DNA of 15,159 nt. Source: JANYCO01 sp964437245 (GTDB taxonomy: Bacteria; Bacteroidota; Bacteroidia; Cytophagales; Cytophagaceae). The stretch lies in assembly GCA_964437245.1 (NCBI GenBank), contig CAYTGJ010000108.1:1-15159 (forward strand). Direction: 5' to 3'. The notes under the pieces are model-generated. The model worked only from the letters and a program-made list of their open reading frames with translations. It ran no database searches and was not told the DNA's origin. Shown piece by piece: positions 1-7,564 of the stretch. A program made the position numbers and the translations under genes. Each line of letters begins with the position of its first letter. The first letter of the stretch is position 1.

Positions 1-424
1 TAGGCGATATATCGGGGGTCGATATTTTTATTTTTGTAAGATCTTTCCATTCTCCCCGGGAGTCCAGATTCCGGGTAGCATAGTGCCCGATCATCATACG
101 ACCTCCCGAATGGGGATCATCGTTGATATCTGTATGGGCATACAACTGTGCAAAATACTGTTGTATAGTCAGTTCTCCGATCGCCATCATGAACGTCTGG
201 TCACGGTAATAACCGGACCGGGAATCTCCCGGCTTAAAGAACTTGGCCATGGCGATCTGGGCTACTTCTTTTCCCGTTCCAAACACTCCGAATTTAGCTT
301 TACCGCTATATACTTCCTTACGGGCAAGCGTACTGGCCTGCCTGCTTTCACAAGCCAGCCTGTAATCGGCCAATACTTCTTCACGGTTTACCGCTAAATC
401 AGGAGACAGTTGATATACACCCAC
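1..424 (-). CDS. 2-oxo acid dehydrogenase E1 component, fused alpha/beta type, N-terminal fragment
   Basis: Partial gene; 141 codons are visible before the left edge. The protein reads VGVYQLSPDLAVNREEV, then DYRLACESRQAS, KAKFGVFGTGKEVAQ, GYYRDQTFMMAIGELT, FAQLYAHTD and ends near KISTPDISP. These blocks match the start of the thiamine-diphosphate E1 subunits of 2-oxo acid (branched-chain type) dehydrogenase complexes, in which Bacteroidota often fuse alpha and beta chains into one polypeptide. The enzyme would decarboxylate a 2-oxo acid and pass the acyl group to the lipoyl domain of E2 in the cytoplasm. The start is taken as GTG at 424: an in-frame TAA lies three codons upstream (431-433) and no ATG comes before the conserved block. 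The exact substrate cannot be told from this part. The family is fairly certain; the fusion is inferred from the family. Confidence 0.82.
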   Translation of the reverse strand, partial: MGVYQLSPDLAVNREEVLADYRLACESRQASTLARKEVYSGKAKFGVFGTGKEVAQIAMAKFFKPGDSRSGYYRDQTFMMAIGELTIQQYFAQLYAHTDINDDPHSGGRMMIGHYATRNLDSRGEWKDLTKIKISTPDISP

Positions 425-552
425 TATAGTTTAACTTATTTTTTAAGTATTAATTTCATAAAGCCTTCCCCTCCTCACACAACCACCTAATTATAAATGA
501 ATTAAAAACAAAAGAAAGACCTTCAGGCAATTTTTATTTACCTTTTCACGTT

Positions 553-582
553 CAAAAATAATAAAAACTTGCCCTTATCCAA
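553..582 (-). promoter_or_regulatory. Bacteroidota-type promoter for the E1 gene
   Basis: On the minus strand TTG (582-580) is followed after exactly 19 nt by TATTTTTG (560-553), a full match to the Bacteroidota -33/-7 consensus TTG-N17-23-TAnnTTTG. The inferred transcript start is near 547, giving a leader of about 120 nt before the GTG start at 424. The leader holds a 7-codon mini-ORF (459-436). Confidence 0.55.
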
Positions 583-605
583 TACAAAAAAGAGATGTAA
601 ATAAA

Positions 606-639
606 TTGGAACAAAATTTGAAACAATGTTGTATATTTG
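606..639 (+). promoter_or_regulatory. Bacteroidota-type promoter for the DUF1573 gene
   Basis: TTG at 606-608 and TATATTTG at 632-639 (perfect TAnnTTTG) are separated by 23 nt. The inferred start of transcription is near 645, about 27 nt before ATG 672. Because the possible TTG start at 606 is the -33 element itself, this argues for ATG 672 as the true start of the gene. Confidence 0.6.
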
Positions 640-671
640 AGTATCGAATAGTTCGTTTAAAATTAAAAACT

Positions 672-1484
672 ATGCTTAAGAAAATAATATTTGCTGCCGG
701 AATTTCGCTGTTTTTTTCCCTTAACACTTTTGCTCAGGCAGAATTTGAATTCATTGAAGACAAACATGATTTCGGGACAGTTATTGAAGGCGTAAACGCC
801 ACCTGGGATTTTAAATTCAAAAATGTAGGGAATGAGCCTATCATTCTGCAACCTACTGATGTCCGTGCTTCCTGCGGATGTACTACTCCAAACTGGACCA
901 AGGATACGATCCAGCCGGGAGGAACTGGTCTTGTAAGCGCTCAGTTCGGCAGTGCCGGAAGACCTGGTATTTTCAACAAAAACGTAACTGTTTCCTACAA
1001 AGGAAGCGTGGTCAAAATGCTTACCATCAAAGGGATCGTGATCAAGCCTGACACCACTAAATATTCCGAAGCAGAATTGAAAAAATCTGCCAAGATCGAA
1101 TTAGAGAAAAATGCCCATAACTTTGGTAAAGTAGAAAGAGGACAAAGAGTATTGACCCGGATCAACGTAAAAAATACCGGAAAAGATTCTCTTTCCATTC
1201 TGTCTTTCCAGTCTGCCTGCAGTTGCATTACTCCTAAACTAATGATGGAGAAAAAAGACAAAACTACGATCGAAGTAAAAAATGTACCTCCGGGAAAAAC
1301 TTATTTCATCGAGCTGGTTTATTTTGCGTCAGGAGATGGAAAGAATACCGATATCGTAACGCTTACGACCAATGACAAAGCAAATCCAAGAACAGAGATC
1401 AAATTAAGCGCTGAGGTAGTGGCTTCCCTGCAGGAAAAGAGTCCGCTGATGGAAGACAAAACCAATGTACCTTTTGGAAAATAA
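672..1484 (+). CDS. Secreted protein with two tandem DUF1573 domains
   Basis: 270 aa. Residues 1-21 (MLKKIIFAAGISLFFSLNTFA) form a Sec signal peptide, so the protein is exported to the periplasm or surface. Two DUF1573 (Ig-like, beta-rich) repeats follow, about residues 24-123 and 141-250. Each opens with the same signature (HDFGTV at 32-37, HNFGKV at 149-154), then a K-N-x-G turn and a cysteine motif (SCGCTTP at 67-73, SACSCITP at 181-188). DUF1573 proteins are abundant in Bacteroidota and have no established biochemical role. The frame is open upstream to a TTG at 606, but that codon lies in the promoter and would hide the signal peptide, so ATG 672 is used. The gene is divergent from E1 and is closed by its own terminator, so it is probably monocistronic. 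Confidence 0.88.
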   Translation: MLKKIIFAAGISLFFSLNTFAQAEFEFIEDKHDFGTVIEGVNATWDFKFKNVGNEPIILQPTDVRASCGCTTPNWTKDTIQPGGTGLVSAQFGSAGRPGIFNKNVTVSYKGSVVKMLTIKGIVIKPDTTKYSEAELKKSAKIELEKNAHNFGKVERGQRVLTRINVKNTGKDSLSILSFQSACSCITPKLMMEKKDKTTIEVKNVPPGKTYFIELVYFASGDGKNTDIVTLTTNDKANPRTEIKLSAEVVASLQEKSPLMEDKTNVPFGK

Positions 1485-1514
1485 TATTCAGAAGGATACC
1501 ACCAACCATTTTTC

Positions 1515-1549
1515 AAAAAAACTATTCCTAACCCGAATAGTTTTTTTTT
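1515..1549 (+). terminator. Rho-independent terminator after the DUF1573 gene
   Basis: A perfect 13-bp inverted repeat (1515-1527 with 1535-1547) with a 7-nt loop runs straight into a stretch of nine Ts (1541-1549). The core pair is ACTATTC/GAATAGT. The stem is flanked by an A-run, so it may also work in the other direction, but no minus-strand gene ends here. Confidence 0.8.
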
Positions 1550-1592
1550 GTCCGATTATTTAATAAGTTTCTCTCCGAATTACTGAATTTAT

Positions 1593-2678
1593 ATGATCAT
1601 TGGCGTACCAAAAGAAATAAAGACCTCCGAACACCGGGTGGCACTTACTCCCGGAGGACTTTGGGAATTGAAAAACCAGCAACATACAATCCTGATACAA
1701 ACAGGCGCCGGAGAAGGTTCGGGCTATTCCGACGAAGATTACCGGAATGCAGGCGGCATTATTATTAAAACGCCTGAAGAACTTTATGCGCAAGCAGACC
1801 TTATCCTGAAAGTCAAAGAGCCTCTCGCCTCTGAATATCCCCTCATCAGAGAAAATCAGATCATTTTTACTTATTTTCATTTTGCCTCCTCCCGCCCACT
1901 TACCGAAGCTATGATCAAAAGCAAAGCCATCTGTATAGCCTATGAAACCGTAGAAAAAGCGGACCGGTCCCTCCCGCTCTTAATTCCGATGTCTGAAGTA
2001 GCCGGAAGGATGTCTGTACAGCAAGGAGCCAAATACCTGGAAAAACAGCATAAAGGCCGGGGTGTCTTACTGGGAGGTATTCCTGGAGTACGTCCCGCCA
2101 ACGTATTAATTCTCGGAGCAGGCATCGTAGGAACCAATGCGGCAAAAATGGCCGCCGGACTGGGTGCCCAGGTTACGATCATGGACATCAATCTTGCCAG
2201 GCTGCGCCACCTCAGCGATATACTTCCAGCGAATGTGACCACCGTAATGTCAAGCGAATACAATATTACCGAAGCAGTCAAAGTCTCGGATCTGATCATC
2301 GGGGCAGTACTGATTCCCGGAGCGAAAGCCCCTATACTGGTCAGGAAAGAAATGCTGAAATTGATGCAACCGGGTACTGTCATGGTAGACGTGGCCGTAG
2401 ATCAGGGGGGATGTATCGAAACCTGCCGGCCTACTACCCATGACGAGCCTACTTACCTCATCGACGGAATTGTCCATTACTGTGTCGCCAATATGCCGGG
2501 AGCTGTTCCCTATACTTCTACCATCGGACTCACCAATGCCACCCTTCCTTACCTTCTTCAGATCGCCGGAAAAGGTTGGGAAAAGGCCTGTGCGGAGAAC
2601 CCTGAACTTCAGAAAGGCCTAAACATCGTACGGGGAGAAATTATATACAAACCAATCGCAGCAGCCTTCGGACTATAA
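1593..2678 (+). CDS. ald: Alanine dehydrogenase
   Basis: 361 aa, near the usual length of about 370. It catalyses reversible NAD-dependent oxidative deamination of L-alanine to pyruvate and ammonia (EC 1.4.1.1) in the cytoplasm. The N-terminal block MIIGVPKEIK with HRVALTP is typical. Expected catalytic residues are present: K75 in LKVKEP, H96 in YFHFA and D270 in VDVAVDQGG. The Rossmann nucleotide-binding loop is GAGIVG (175-180), with an acidic residue D198 at the end of the next strand, as expected for NAD rather than NADP. The C-terminal block ANMPGAVPYTST is also characteristic. The gene lies 108 nt after the DUF1573 gene with a terminator between them, so it is probably transcribed separately. 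Its stop lies 24 nt from the stop of the convergent phosphatase-family gene. Transhydrogenase alpha subunit and lysine-forming saccharopine enzymes were considered, but the length and motifs fit Ald. Confidence 0.95.
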   Translation: MIIGVPKEIKTSEHRVALTPGGLWELKNQQHTILIQTGAGEGSGYSDEDYRNAGGIIIKTPEELYAQADLILKVKEPLASEYPLIRENQIIFTYFHFASSRPLTEAMIKSKAICIAYETVEKADRSLPLLIPMSEVAGRMSVQQGAKYLEKQHKGRGVLLGGIPGVRPANVLILGAGIVGTNAAKMAAGLGAQVTIMDINLARLRHLSDILPANVTTVMSSEYNITEAVKVSDLIIGAVLIPGAKAPILVRKEMLKLMQPGTVMVDVAVDQGGCIETCRPTTHDEPTYLIDGIVHYCVANMPGAVPYTSTIGLTNATLPYLLQIAGKGWEKACAENPELQKGLNIVRGEIIYKPIAAAFGL

Positions 2679-2683
2679 GAAGC

Positions 2684-2711
2684 ACAGGCCGTTAGTTCCT
2701 GTTTATTTTTT
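2684..2711 (+). terminator. Possible weak terminator between ald and the convergent gene
   Basis: A 5-bp stem, ACAGG (2684-2688) with CCTGT (2698-2702), and a 9-nt loop is followed by TTATTTTTT. It is the only hairpin in the 24-nt convergent gap and overlaps the stop codon of the minus-strand gene. The stem is short, so support is weak. Confidence 0.3.
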
Positions 2712-3725
2712 CCGTTCCAGGATAATATAAACGGGGAAGTGATCGCTGTATCCTCCTTTGTAATCAGCCCCCAGAAAGGTACGATAAGGACCGTTGCCCG
2801 GATCTTTTCTGTAATGCATCCACTCCGGGTGATAAATAAACGCATTTTTATAGACATAGGATCTTGCGGCAGTAAAAAATCCCTGGCTCAGCATGATCTG
2901 ATCAAACGTACTCCAGCGGCGGCTGTAGTAGACCGTTCCGGTCCCCGGCCTGCTCAGACGATGATATGGATTATACAACTCTCCTTTCTTCAGGGAAGCA
3001 GCCTCCTGTTTTGCATTCAGCCCTACGATAATACTTTTATTACCTGGTTCATCGTTAAAGTCTCCCATCACAATGATTTTTGCATTGGCTTGTTTTTGCA
3101 AAATAGAATCCACTACTTCCCTTACCATGATTGCTACTGCGATCCGCTTACTTTCCGATTCGTCTGTACCGCTTCGTCTGGATGGCCAGTGATTGACCAG
3201 CAGGAACAATGTATCTTTCTGCGCCACTCCTTTTACCAGCAATACGTCCCTGGTATGCGAGCGGATCGTTAGAAATGCAGCCGAGTAAACACGGTGAGAG
3301 AGCACACGAAAAGATTTTGCTTTGTAAAGCAATGCTACATCAATTCCCCGCTCATCAGGCGAGTCATAATGTACGATCGAATAACCATGCGACTTTAGTT
3401 CTTTCGTAGTCACCAGGTCCTGCAATACTTTTTTGTTTTCCACTTCCGCCAATCCTATAATCTCCGGGCCATCCGGGTCTCCCATCCCGGAAATGACCCT
3501 GGCGACCGAAGATAGCTTCCGGGTATACCGGGTCGTATTCCATTTATATTTTCCCGCAGGCAAAAAATCATTATCCAGCGCACGGGGATTATCGATCGTG
3601 TCCATCAGGTTTTCCGTATTATAAAACGCAATGGTAAACTCCTGCTGTCCGACAGAAACCGTTGCGGTCAACATCAAAAGAAAGAAACTTGCGATCAGGG
3701 ATTGTAGTACAAACGGTAGATTCAT
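2703..3725 (-). CDS. Secreted endonuclease/exonuclease/phosphatase family protein
   Basis: 340 aa. An N-terminal hydrophobic stretch ending at SVGQQ (about residues 1-27) looks like a signal peptide, so the enzyme is exported. The rest is a full metal-dependent EEP fold (DNase I/exonuclease III/inositol phosphatase superfamily). Catalytic positions can be followed: N36 in FYNTEN, E94 in LAEVEN, D129 in RGIDVALLY, H179 in VNHWPSR, D222 and N224 in GDFND, D275 in STFDQI, and the terminal D328-H329 in SDHFPV. All appear intact, so it should be active. Secreted EEP proteins of this size in Bacteroidota are usually annotated only as family members; nuclease and phosphatase activity cannot be told apart here. 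The gene is convergent with ald and divergent from the SpmA-SpmB-like gene. Confidence 0.9.
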   Translation of the reverse strand: MNLPFVLQSLIASFFLLMLTATVSVGQQEFTIAFYNTENLMDTIDNPRALDNDFLPAGKYKWNTTRYTRKLSSVARVISGMGDPDGPEIIGLAEVENKKVLQDLVTTKELKSHGYSIVHYDSPDERGIDVALLYKAKSFRVLSHRVYSAAFLTIRSHTRDVLLVKGVAQKDTLFLLVNHWPSRRSGTDESESKRIAVAIMVREVVDSILQKQANAKIIVMGDFNDEPGNKSIIVGLNAKQEAASLKKGELYNPYHRLSRPGTGTVYYSRRWSTFDQIMLSQGFFTAARSYVYKNAFIYHPEWMHYRKDPGNGPYRTFLGADYKGGYSDHFPVYIILERKK

Positions 3726-3729
3726 AGTT

Positions 3730-3759
3730 TAAAATTACGACAATAGGAGGAACCGGCAA
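3730..3759 (-). promoter_or_regulatory. Promoter candidate for the EEP-family gene
   Basis: Minus-strand TTG (3759-3757), a 19-nt spacer, and TAATTTTA (3737-3730), which matches TAnnTTTG at all but the last base. The box ends only 4 nt before the ATG at 3725, so the transcript would begin at or very near the start codon. Confidence 0.4.
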
Positions 3760-3848
3760 AAGGTTTCACATAAGAGACCAGGTAACCTTTTTGATCCACT
3801 CTCTTGAAAAATATCTGTCAGGATTATTATTCCTTGATGAAATCCTGT

Positions 3849-3856
3849 TATTTTTG
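3849..3856 (+). promoter_or_regulatory. Possible -7 box of the SpmA-SpmB-like gene
   Basis: TATTTTTG is a perfect TAnnTTTG box, 5 nt before ATG 3862. No TTG stands at a 17-24 nt spacing upstream (the nearest is 12 nt away, at 3834), so the call rests on the -7 element alone. Confidence 0.3.
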
Positions 3857-3861
3857 TTTCT

Positions 3862-5097
3862 ATGGTACTGAATTATATATGGATAGCGCTTTTTCTGATC
3901 TCCTTTGTGGTAGCCCTGATCAAGCTGCTGTTTCTGGGAGATATGGAAGTGTTTCCCCAAATTATAAACGGTACCTTCGATGCCACCGAAAGTGCTGTCA
4001 AGCTTGCACTGGGCCTTATCGGTGCGCTGACCCTCTGGCTCGGCCTCGCACGGATCTCCGAGCGATCCGGTATGATCAACGCCCTGGCACGGCTCATCTC
4101 TCCGTTGTTCTCTAAGATATTTCCGGAGATCCCTAAAAACCATCCTGTCTCCGGACAAATCATGCTGAACTTTTCGGCCAATATGCTGGGACTCGACAAT
4201 GCGGCCACTCCACTGGGGCTGAAAGCTATGAAAGATCTCCAGGAGTTAAATCCTGACAAAGAAAAAGCCTCGAATGCCCAGATCATGTTTTTAACGTTGA
4301 ATGCTTCAGGTCTGACCATTGTACCGGTAAGCATTATGGCCGTACGGGCTTCTTCAGGCGCCGCCAATCCGGCCGATGTGTTTCTGCCAATTCTGCTTGC
4401 CACTTTTTGTTCCACTCTCGCCGGGCTTGCGGCGGTATGTATTTTCCAGAAAATAAAAGCCGGTCTCTTCCTGATCCCTTTTACACTTGCCATCGTGATC
4501 GGAGGAAAGTTCCTGGCAGATTATACCTATTCACTGGACCAGCAAAGTATCCAGACCTGGTCGTCAAACATTTCCAGCTTCCTGCTGTTTTCCGTCATGA
4601 TCCTGTTCATCGTATACGGCCTGGTTAAAAAGATCAATGTATACGACCATTTTATTGAAGGAGCCAAGGAGGGATTTGAAACTTCGGTCAAAATAATTCC
4701 CTATGTAGTAGGGATCCTCGTAGCGGTTTCTACGTTCCGCAATTGCGGAGCGATGGACCTCCTGATGAACGGACTTCAAAACCTTGTACGTTCTGCCGGA
4801 TGGGATACTGATTTTATTGCGGCTTTGCCTACTGCGCTGATGAAACCGCTGAGCGGTAGCGGCTCCCGGGCGATGATGATCGATACGTTCACCAACCCGG
4901 CCTATGGAGTTGATTCCTTTGCAGGAAAGCTGGCCTCCGTTTTCCAGGGAGCTGCCGATACTACCTTTTATATTCTGACCGTTTACTTCGGATATGTGGG
5001 GATCAAAAACTCCCGTTATGCCCTCACCACCTGCCTGATTGCAGATCTTGTCGGAGTCATTGCCGCCATATTCATTGCTTATTGGTTTTTCCACTAA
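3862..5097 (+). CDS. SpmA-SpmB-like fused nucleoside-recognition (Gate) domain membrane protein
   Basis: 411 aa polytopic inner-membrane protein with two nucleoside-recognition (Gate) domains. The first half corresponds to spore maturation protein A, with the signature NMLGLDNAATPLGLKAM at 107-123. The second half corresponds to SpmB, with LSGSGSRAMMIDTF (330-343) and DTTFYILTVYFGYVGI (366-381). Hydrophobic segments are clear at about 5-25, 47-63, 172-195, 201-217, 238-255, 277-292 and 391-410. In Bacillus, SpmA and SpmB are separate proteins needed for spore core dehydration. Bacteroidota do not form endospores, and fused versions are known there without an assigned role; membrane transport of an unknown solute is the reasonable inference. 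The ATG at 3862 gives a hydrophobic first helix and no earlier start is credible. It stands alone, 171 nt before the PorE-like gene. Confidence 0.9.
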   Translation: MVLNYIWIALFLISFVVALIKLLFLGDMEVFPQIINGTFDATESAVKLALGLIGALTLWLGLARISERSGMINALARLISPLFSKIFPEIPKNHPVSGQIMLNFSANMLGLDNAATPLGLKAMKDLQELNPDKEKASNAQIMFLTLNASGLTIVPVSIMAVRASSGAANPADVFLPILLATFCSTLAGLAAVCIFQKIKAGLFLIPFTLAIVIGGKFLADYTYSLDQQSIQTWSSNISSFLLFSVMILFIVYGLVKKINVYDHFIEGAKEGFETSVKIIPYVVGILVAVSTFRNCGAMDLLMNGLQNLVRSAGWDTDFIAALPTALMKPLSGSGSRAMMIDTFTNPAYGVDSFAGKLASVFQGAADTTFYILTVYFGYVGIKNSRYALTTCLIADLVGVIAAIFIAYWFFH

Positions 5098-5198
5098 CAG
5101 CAGTGCTCTTTTTCATGAAATAATCACAATTCCCATTAAAAACATTCCTATAAGCGCCTATTACAGGGCATAATATAACCGATTCAGCTAATAAAATA

Positions 5199-5228
5199 TT
5201 GTTTTTATGACATTTTTACCTATCTTGG
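5199..5228 (+). promoter_or_regulatory. Promoter candidate for the PorE-like gene
   Basis: TTG (5199-5201), a 19-nt spacer, then TATCTTGG (5221-5228), seven of eight positions of TAnnTTTG. A transcript start near 5234 would leave a leader of about 36 nt before ATG 5270. Confidence 0.4.
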
Positions 5229-5269
5229 TTCTCCGATTATTTTGATAGCCCTTACCAACATTAATCCTT

Positions 5270-7530
5270 ATGAGTTCATATTTTTTACGCCTTTTACATT
5301 ACCGGTATACGATCCTTTGTTTCCTATCGCTGCTGGTGATTTCCTCTGCCTGGGGACAATCTAAAATACAACTGATCGAACAGGAACGGGAAGCGGAAGC
5401 TCACTTCAGAATGAACAGTTTCCATGCGGCACTTCCTCTGCTGCTGAAACTGGACAGCCTGAAACCGAATACTGAACACTACCTTTATCCTATCGGGGTC
5501 TGCTACATCGCAATGGACGACAATGTGAAAGCGCTTGAGTATCTTGAGAAATGTCTTTCTGCTTCCGACAAACATCCGGCCGCTTTGAATTACTACCTGG
5601 GAAGAGCCTACCACCTCTCCCACAAAATGGATGAAGCGATCCACTATTACACACTTTACCAGACAGAGTTTAAAGACAGTAAAAATAAAAATCATAAAGA
5701 ACTGGTGGAAGAAGTAGAGCGGGATATCCAGATGTGTAAAAATGGGAAAGAACTGATGGCCCATCCGCTGGAACTGGAAATTATCAACCTCGGCCCGGAA
5801 ATCAATAGCCCTTATCCGGAATACGGACCTGTTATTTCTGCCGATGAAACCGAACTAATCTTTACTTCCAACCGGCCGAATACAATAGGAGGAGCGATCG
5901 ATCCTGCAGACGGATTGTATTTTGAAGATGTGTACATTTCGCACAAAAAGAACGGCGTATGGAGCGAACCTCTTCAGATGAGCACCAACATCAACAGTGA
6001 AAACCACGATGCCAGCATTGCCCTGAGTCCGGACGGACAGACCTTATTCCTATACCGCTTTGATGAGGACAATGCCCGGTCACAGGCATCCGGCGATCTC
6101 TATACTTCCAGACTGGAAGGAAAAGTATGGGCCCGTGCCGAGAAACTCTCCGATAAAATAAATTCCTCCTCCTGGGAACCCAGCGCCTCTATTACCGAAG
6201 ATGGGAAAATACTTTATTTCGCCAGCAACCGGCCGGGCGGACAGGGAGGATCGGATATTTATTTCAGCAGACGGCTCCCTGACGGAAGCTGGGACAAAGC
6301 GGTTTCCATAGGGGAGGTGATCAATACCGAATACGATGAAGATTGTCCGTTCATACATCCTGACGGGAAAACGCTTTATTTCAGTTCGAAAGGACACAAT
6401 ACCATGGGAGGATTTGATATCTTCATTTCCCGGTACGATACAGAACAAAAAACATGGAGCAAACCTGAAAACTTCGGGTATCCCATCAGCACCGCCCATG
6501 ACGACCTTCACTTTGTAATTTCCACCAACGCCCGGAGGATCTATTTCTCTACGATCAAAGAAGGGGGCTATGGCAACAAAGATATTTATTACGCCAACCT
6601 GAAAAAGCAGGAGTCTGCCAAAGTATTGCTGATCACCGGAGTCGTCACGGATTCTGCCACCCGGAAACCGGTAGAGGTCATTCTGAGGGTCACAGTCAAC
6701 GAAACAGGAGAAGAGATCGGAACGAATACCTCCAACAGTTCCACCGGCAAATNNNNNNNNNNGTCGTACTGAACGAGGGAAAAAATTACGACCTTATTTT
6801 TTCTTCTCCCAAATTTGGCACACACTACGAAAACATCAACCTTACAGAAATTTCCGAATACAAAGAGATCGAGCGTAACGTCTCTCTTGTCCCACATAGC
6901 CGGGAGATCGCCCTTCATGTCTCCGACGAAGAAACCAGTACGGGGATCAACACAAAGATCCTGCTGACCAACCTGGATTCCAGGGAACAGGTGGTACTGG
7001 AAGAACATGCCGGACAGGAAGGCCGCTACCAGACCCGTCTCAAACAAGGGAATATATACAACATCGAAATCAGCAAAGCGGGTTATGTATTTACAGACCA
7101 TCAACTGCTGATCCCCACCCTTGAGCAGGTCAAAAAAGACAGCACTCCTACGTTCGAGATCAAGCTGCGTCCGATCAAAGAAGGGACCAGCCTTATTCTG
7201 AAACACATCTACTTTGCCACAGACGAAGCTACTCCGCTCGCTACCTCTTCAGAAGAGCTGAACAAGCTGGTGACCTTCATGAAACAAAATCCGGGAGCCG
7301 TCATCGAAATTTCGGCGCATACCGATGATGTAGGAAACGCAGACTATAATCTGAAACTATCCGAAAAAAGAGCCCACTCCGTGGTAAATTATCTTGTATC
7401 AAAAGGAGTTCCCCTACATCGCCTGAAGTACAAAGGATATGGGAAAACCATTCCGGTCACAAAAGGGATTTCGGAAGAAGATCGGCAACAAAACCGGAGA
7501 GTGGAATTAAAAATCCTGAAAGCTCATTAA
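5270..7530 (+). CDS. PorE-like TPR / beta-propeller / OmpA-domain envelope protein, interrupted by an assembly gap
   Basis: The coding sequence is split by ten Ns at 6753-6762 but is plainly one gene of about 750 aa. Order: signal peptide (residues 1-30, ending SSAWGQ); TPR-like helical repeats (about 33-160); a PD40/WD40-like beta-propeller (about 170-430) with blades such as SPDGQTLFLYR, GGSDIYFSRR, HPDGKTLYFSSK and GGFDIFISR; a carboxypeptidase-regulatory or CNA-B-like beta domain starting at ITGVVTDSATRKPVE; and a C-terminal OmpA domain (about 7190-7527). In the OmpA domain the two residues expected to hold peptidoglycan diaminopimelate, Asp (codon at 7324) and Arg (codon at 7369), are present at the usual 15-residue spacing. 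This is the domain order of PorE, a T9SS-linked peptidoglycan-binding protein of Porphyromonas gingivalis, but many Bacteroidota paralogues share it, so orthology is not claimed. It is convergent with a T9SS cargo gene. Confidence 0.87.
6753..6762. other. Assembly gap (10 N) inside the PorE-like gene
   Basis: Ten Ns sit between ...TGK plus one base and GTCGTACTG. Upstream coding leaves one base over, and downstream coding starts on a codon boundary, so an intact frame needs a true gap of 2 mod 3 bases. Ten does not fit, so the N count is a placeholder. Confidence 0.95.
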
Positions 7531-7564
7531 AACCCAAGTGGGCAAAACAAGTTGCGATCAGCAT

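Noticed and set aside
83..397. Plus-strand ORF of 104 aa
   Set aside because: It is antisense to the E1 fragment, whose frame reads as a well-conserved enzyme; no recognisable domain.
606..671. Upstream TTG start giving a 292-aa DUF1573 protein
   Set aside because: The TTG is the -33 promoter element and the added 22 residues would bury an excellent signal peptide; ATG 672 fits both promoter and export signal.
1940..2383. Minus-strand ORF of 147 aa inside ald
   Set aside because: Mirror frame of a conserved enzyme gene; no start context or domain.
3873..4493. Minus-strand ORF of 206 aa inside the SpmA-SpmB-like gene
   Set aside because: Long only because of codon bias of the true gene on the opposite strand; the plus strand has the clear family motifs.
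6753..6762. PorE-like gene as a real frameshifted pseudogene
   Set aside because: The frame change falls exactly at a placeholder N run, and both sides have intact, conserved domains.
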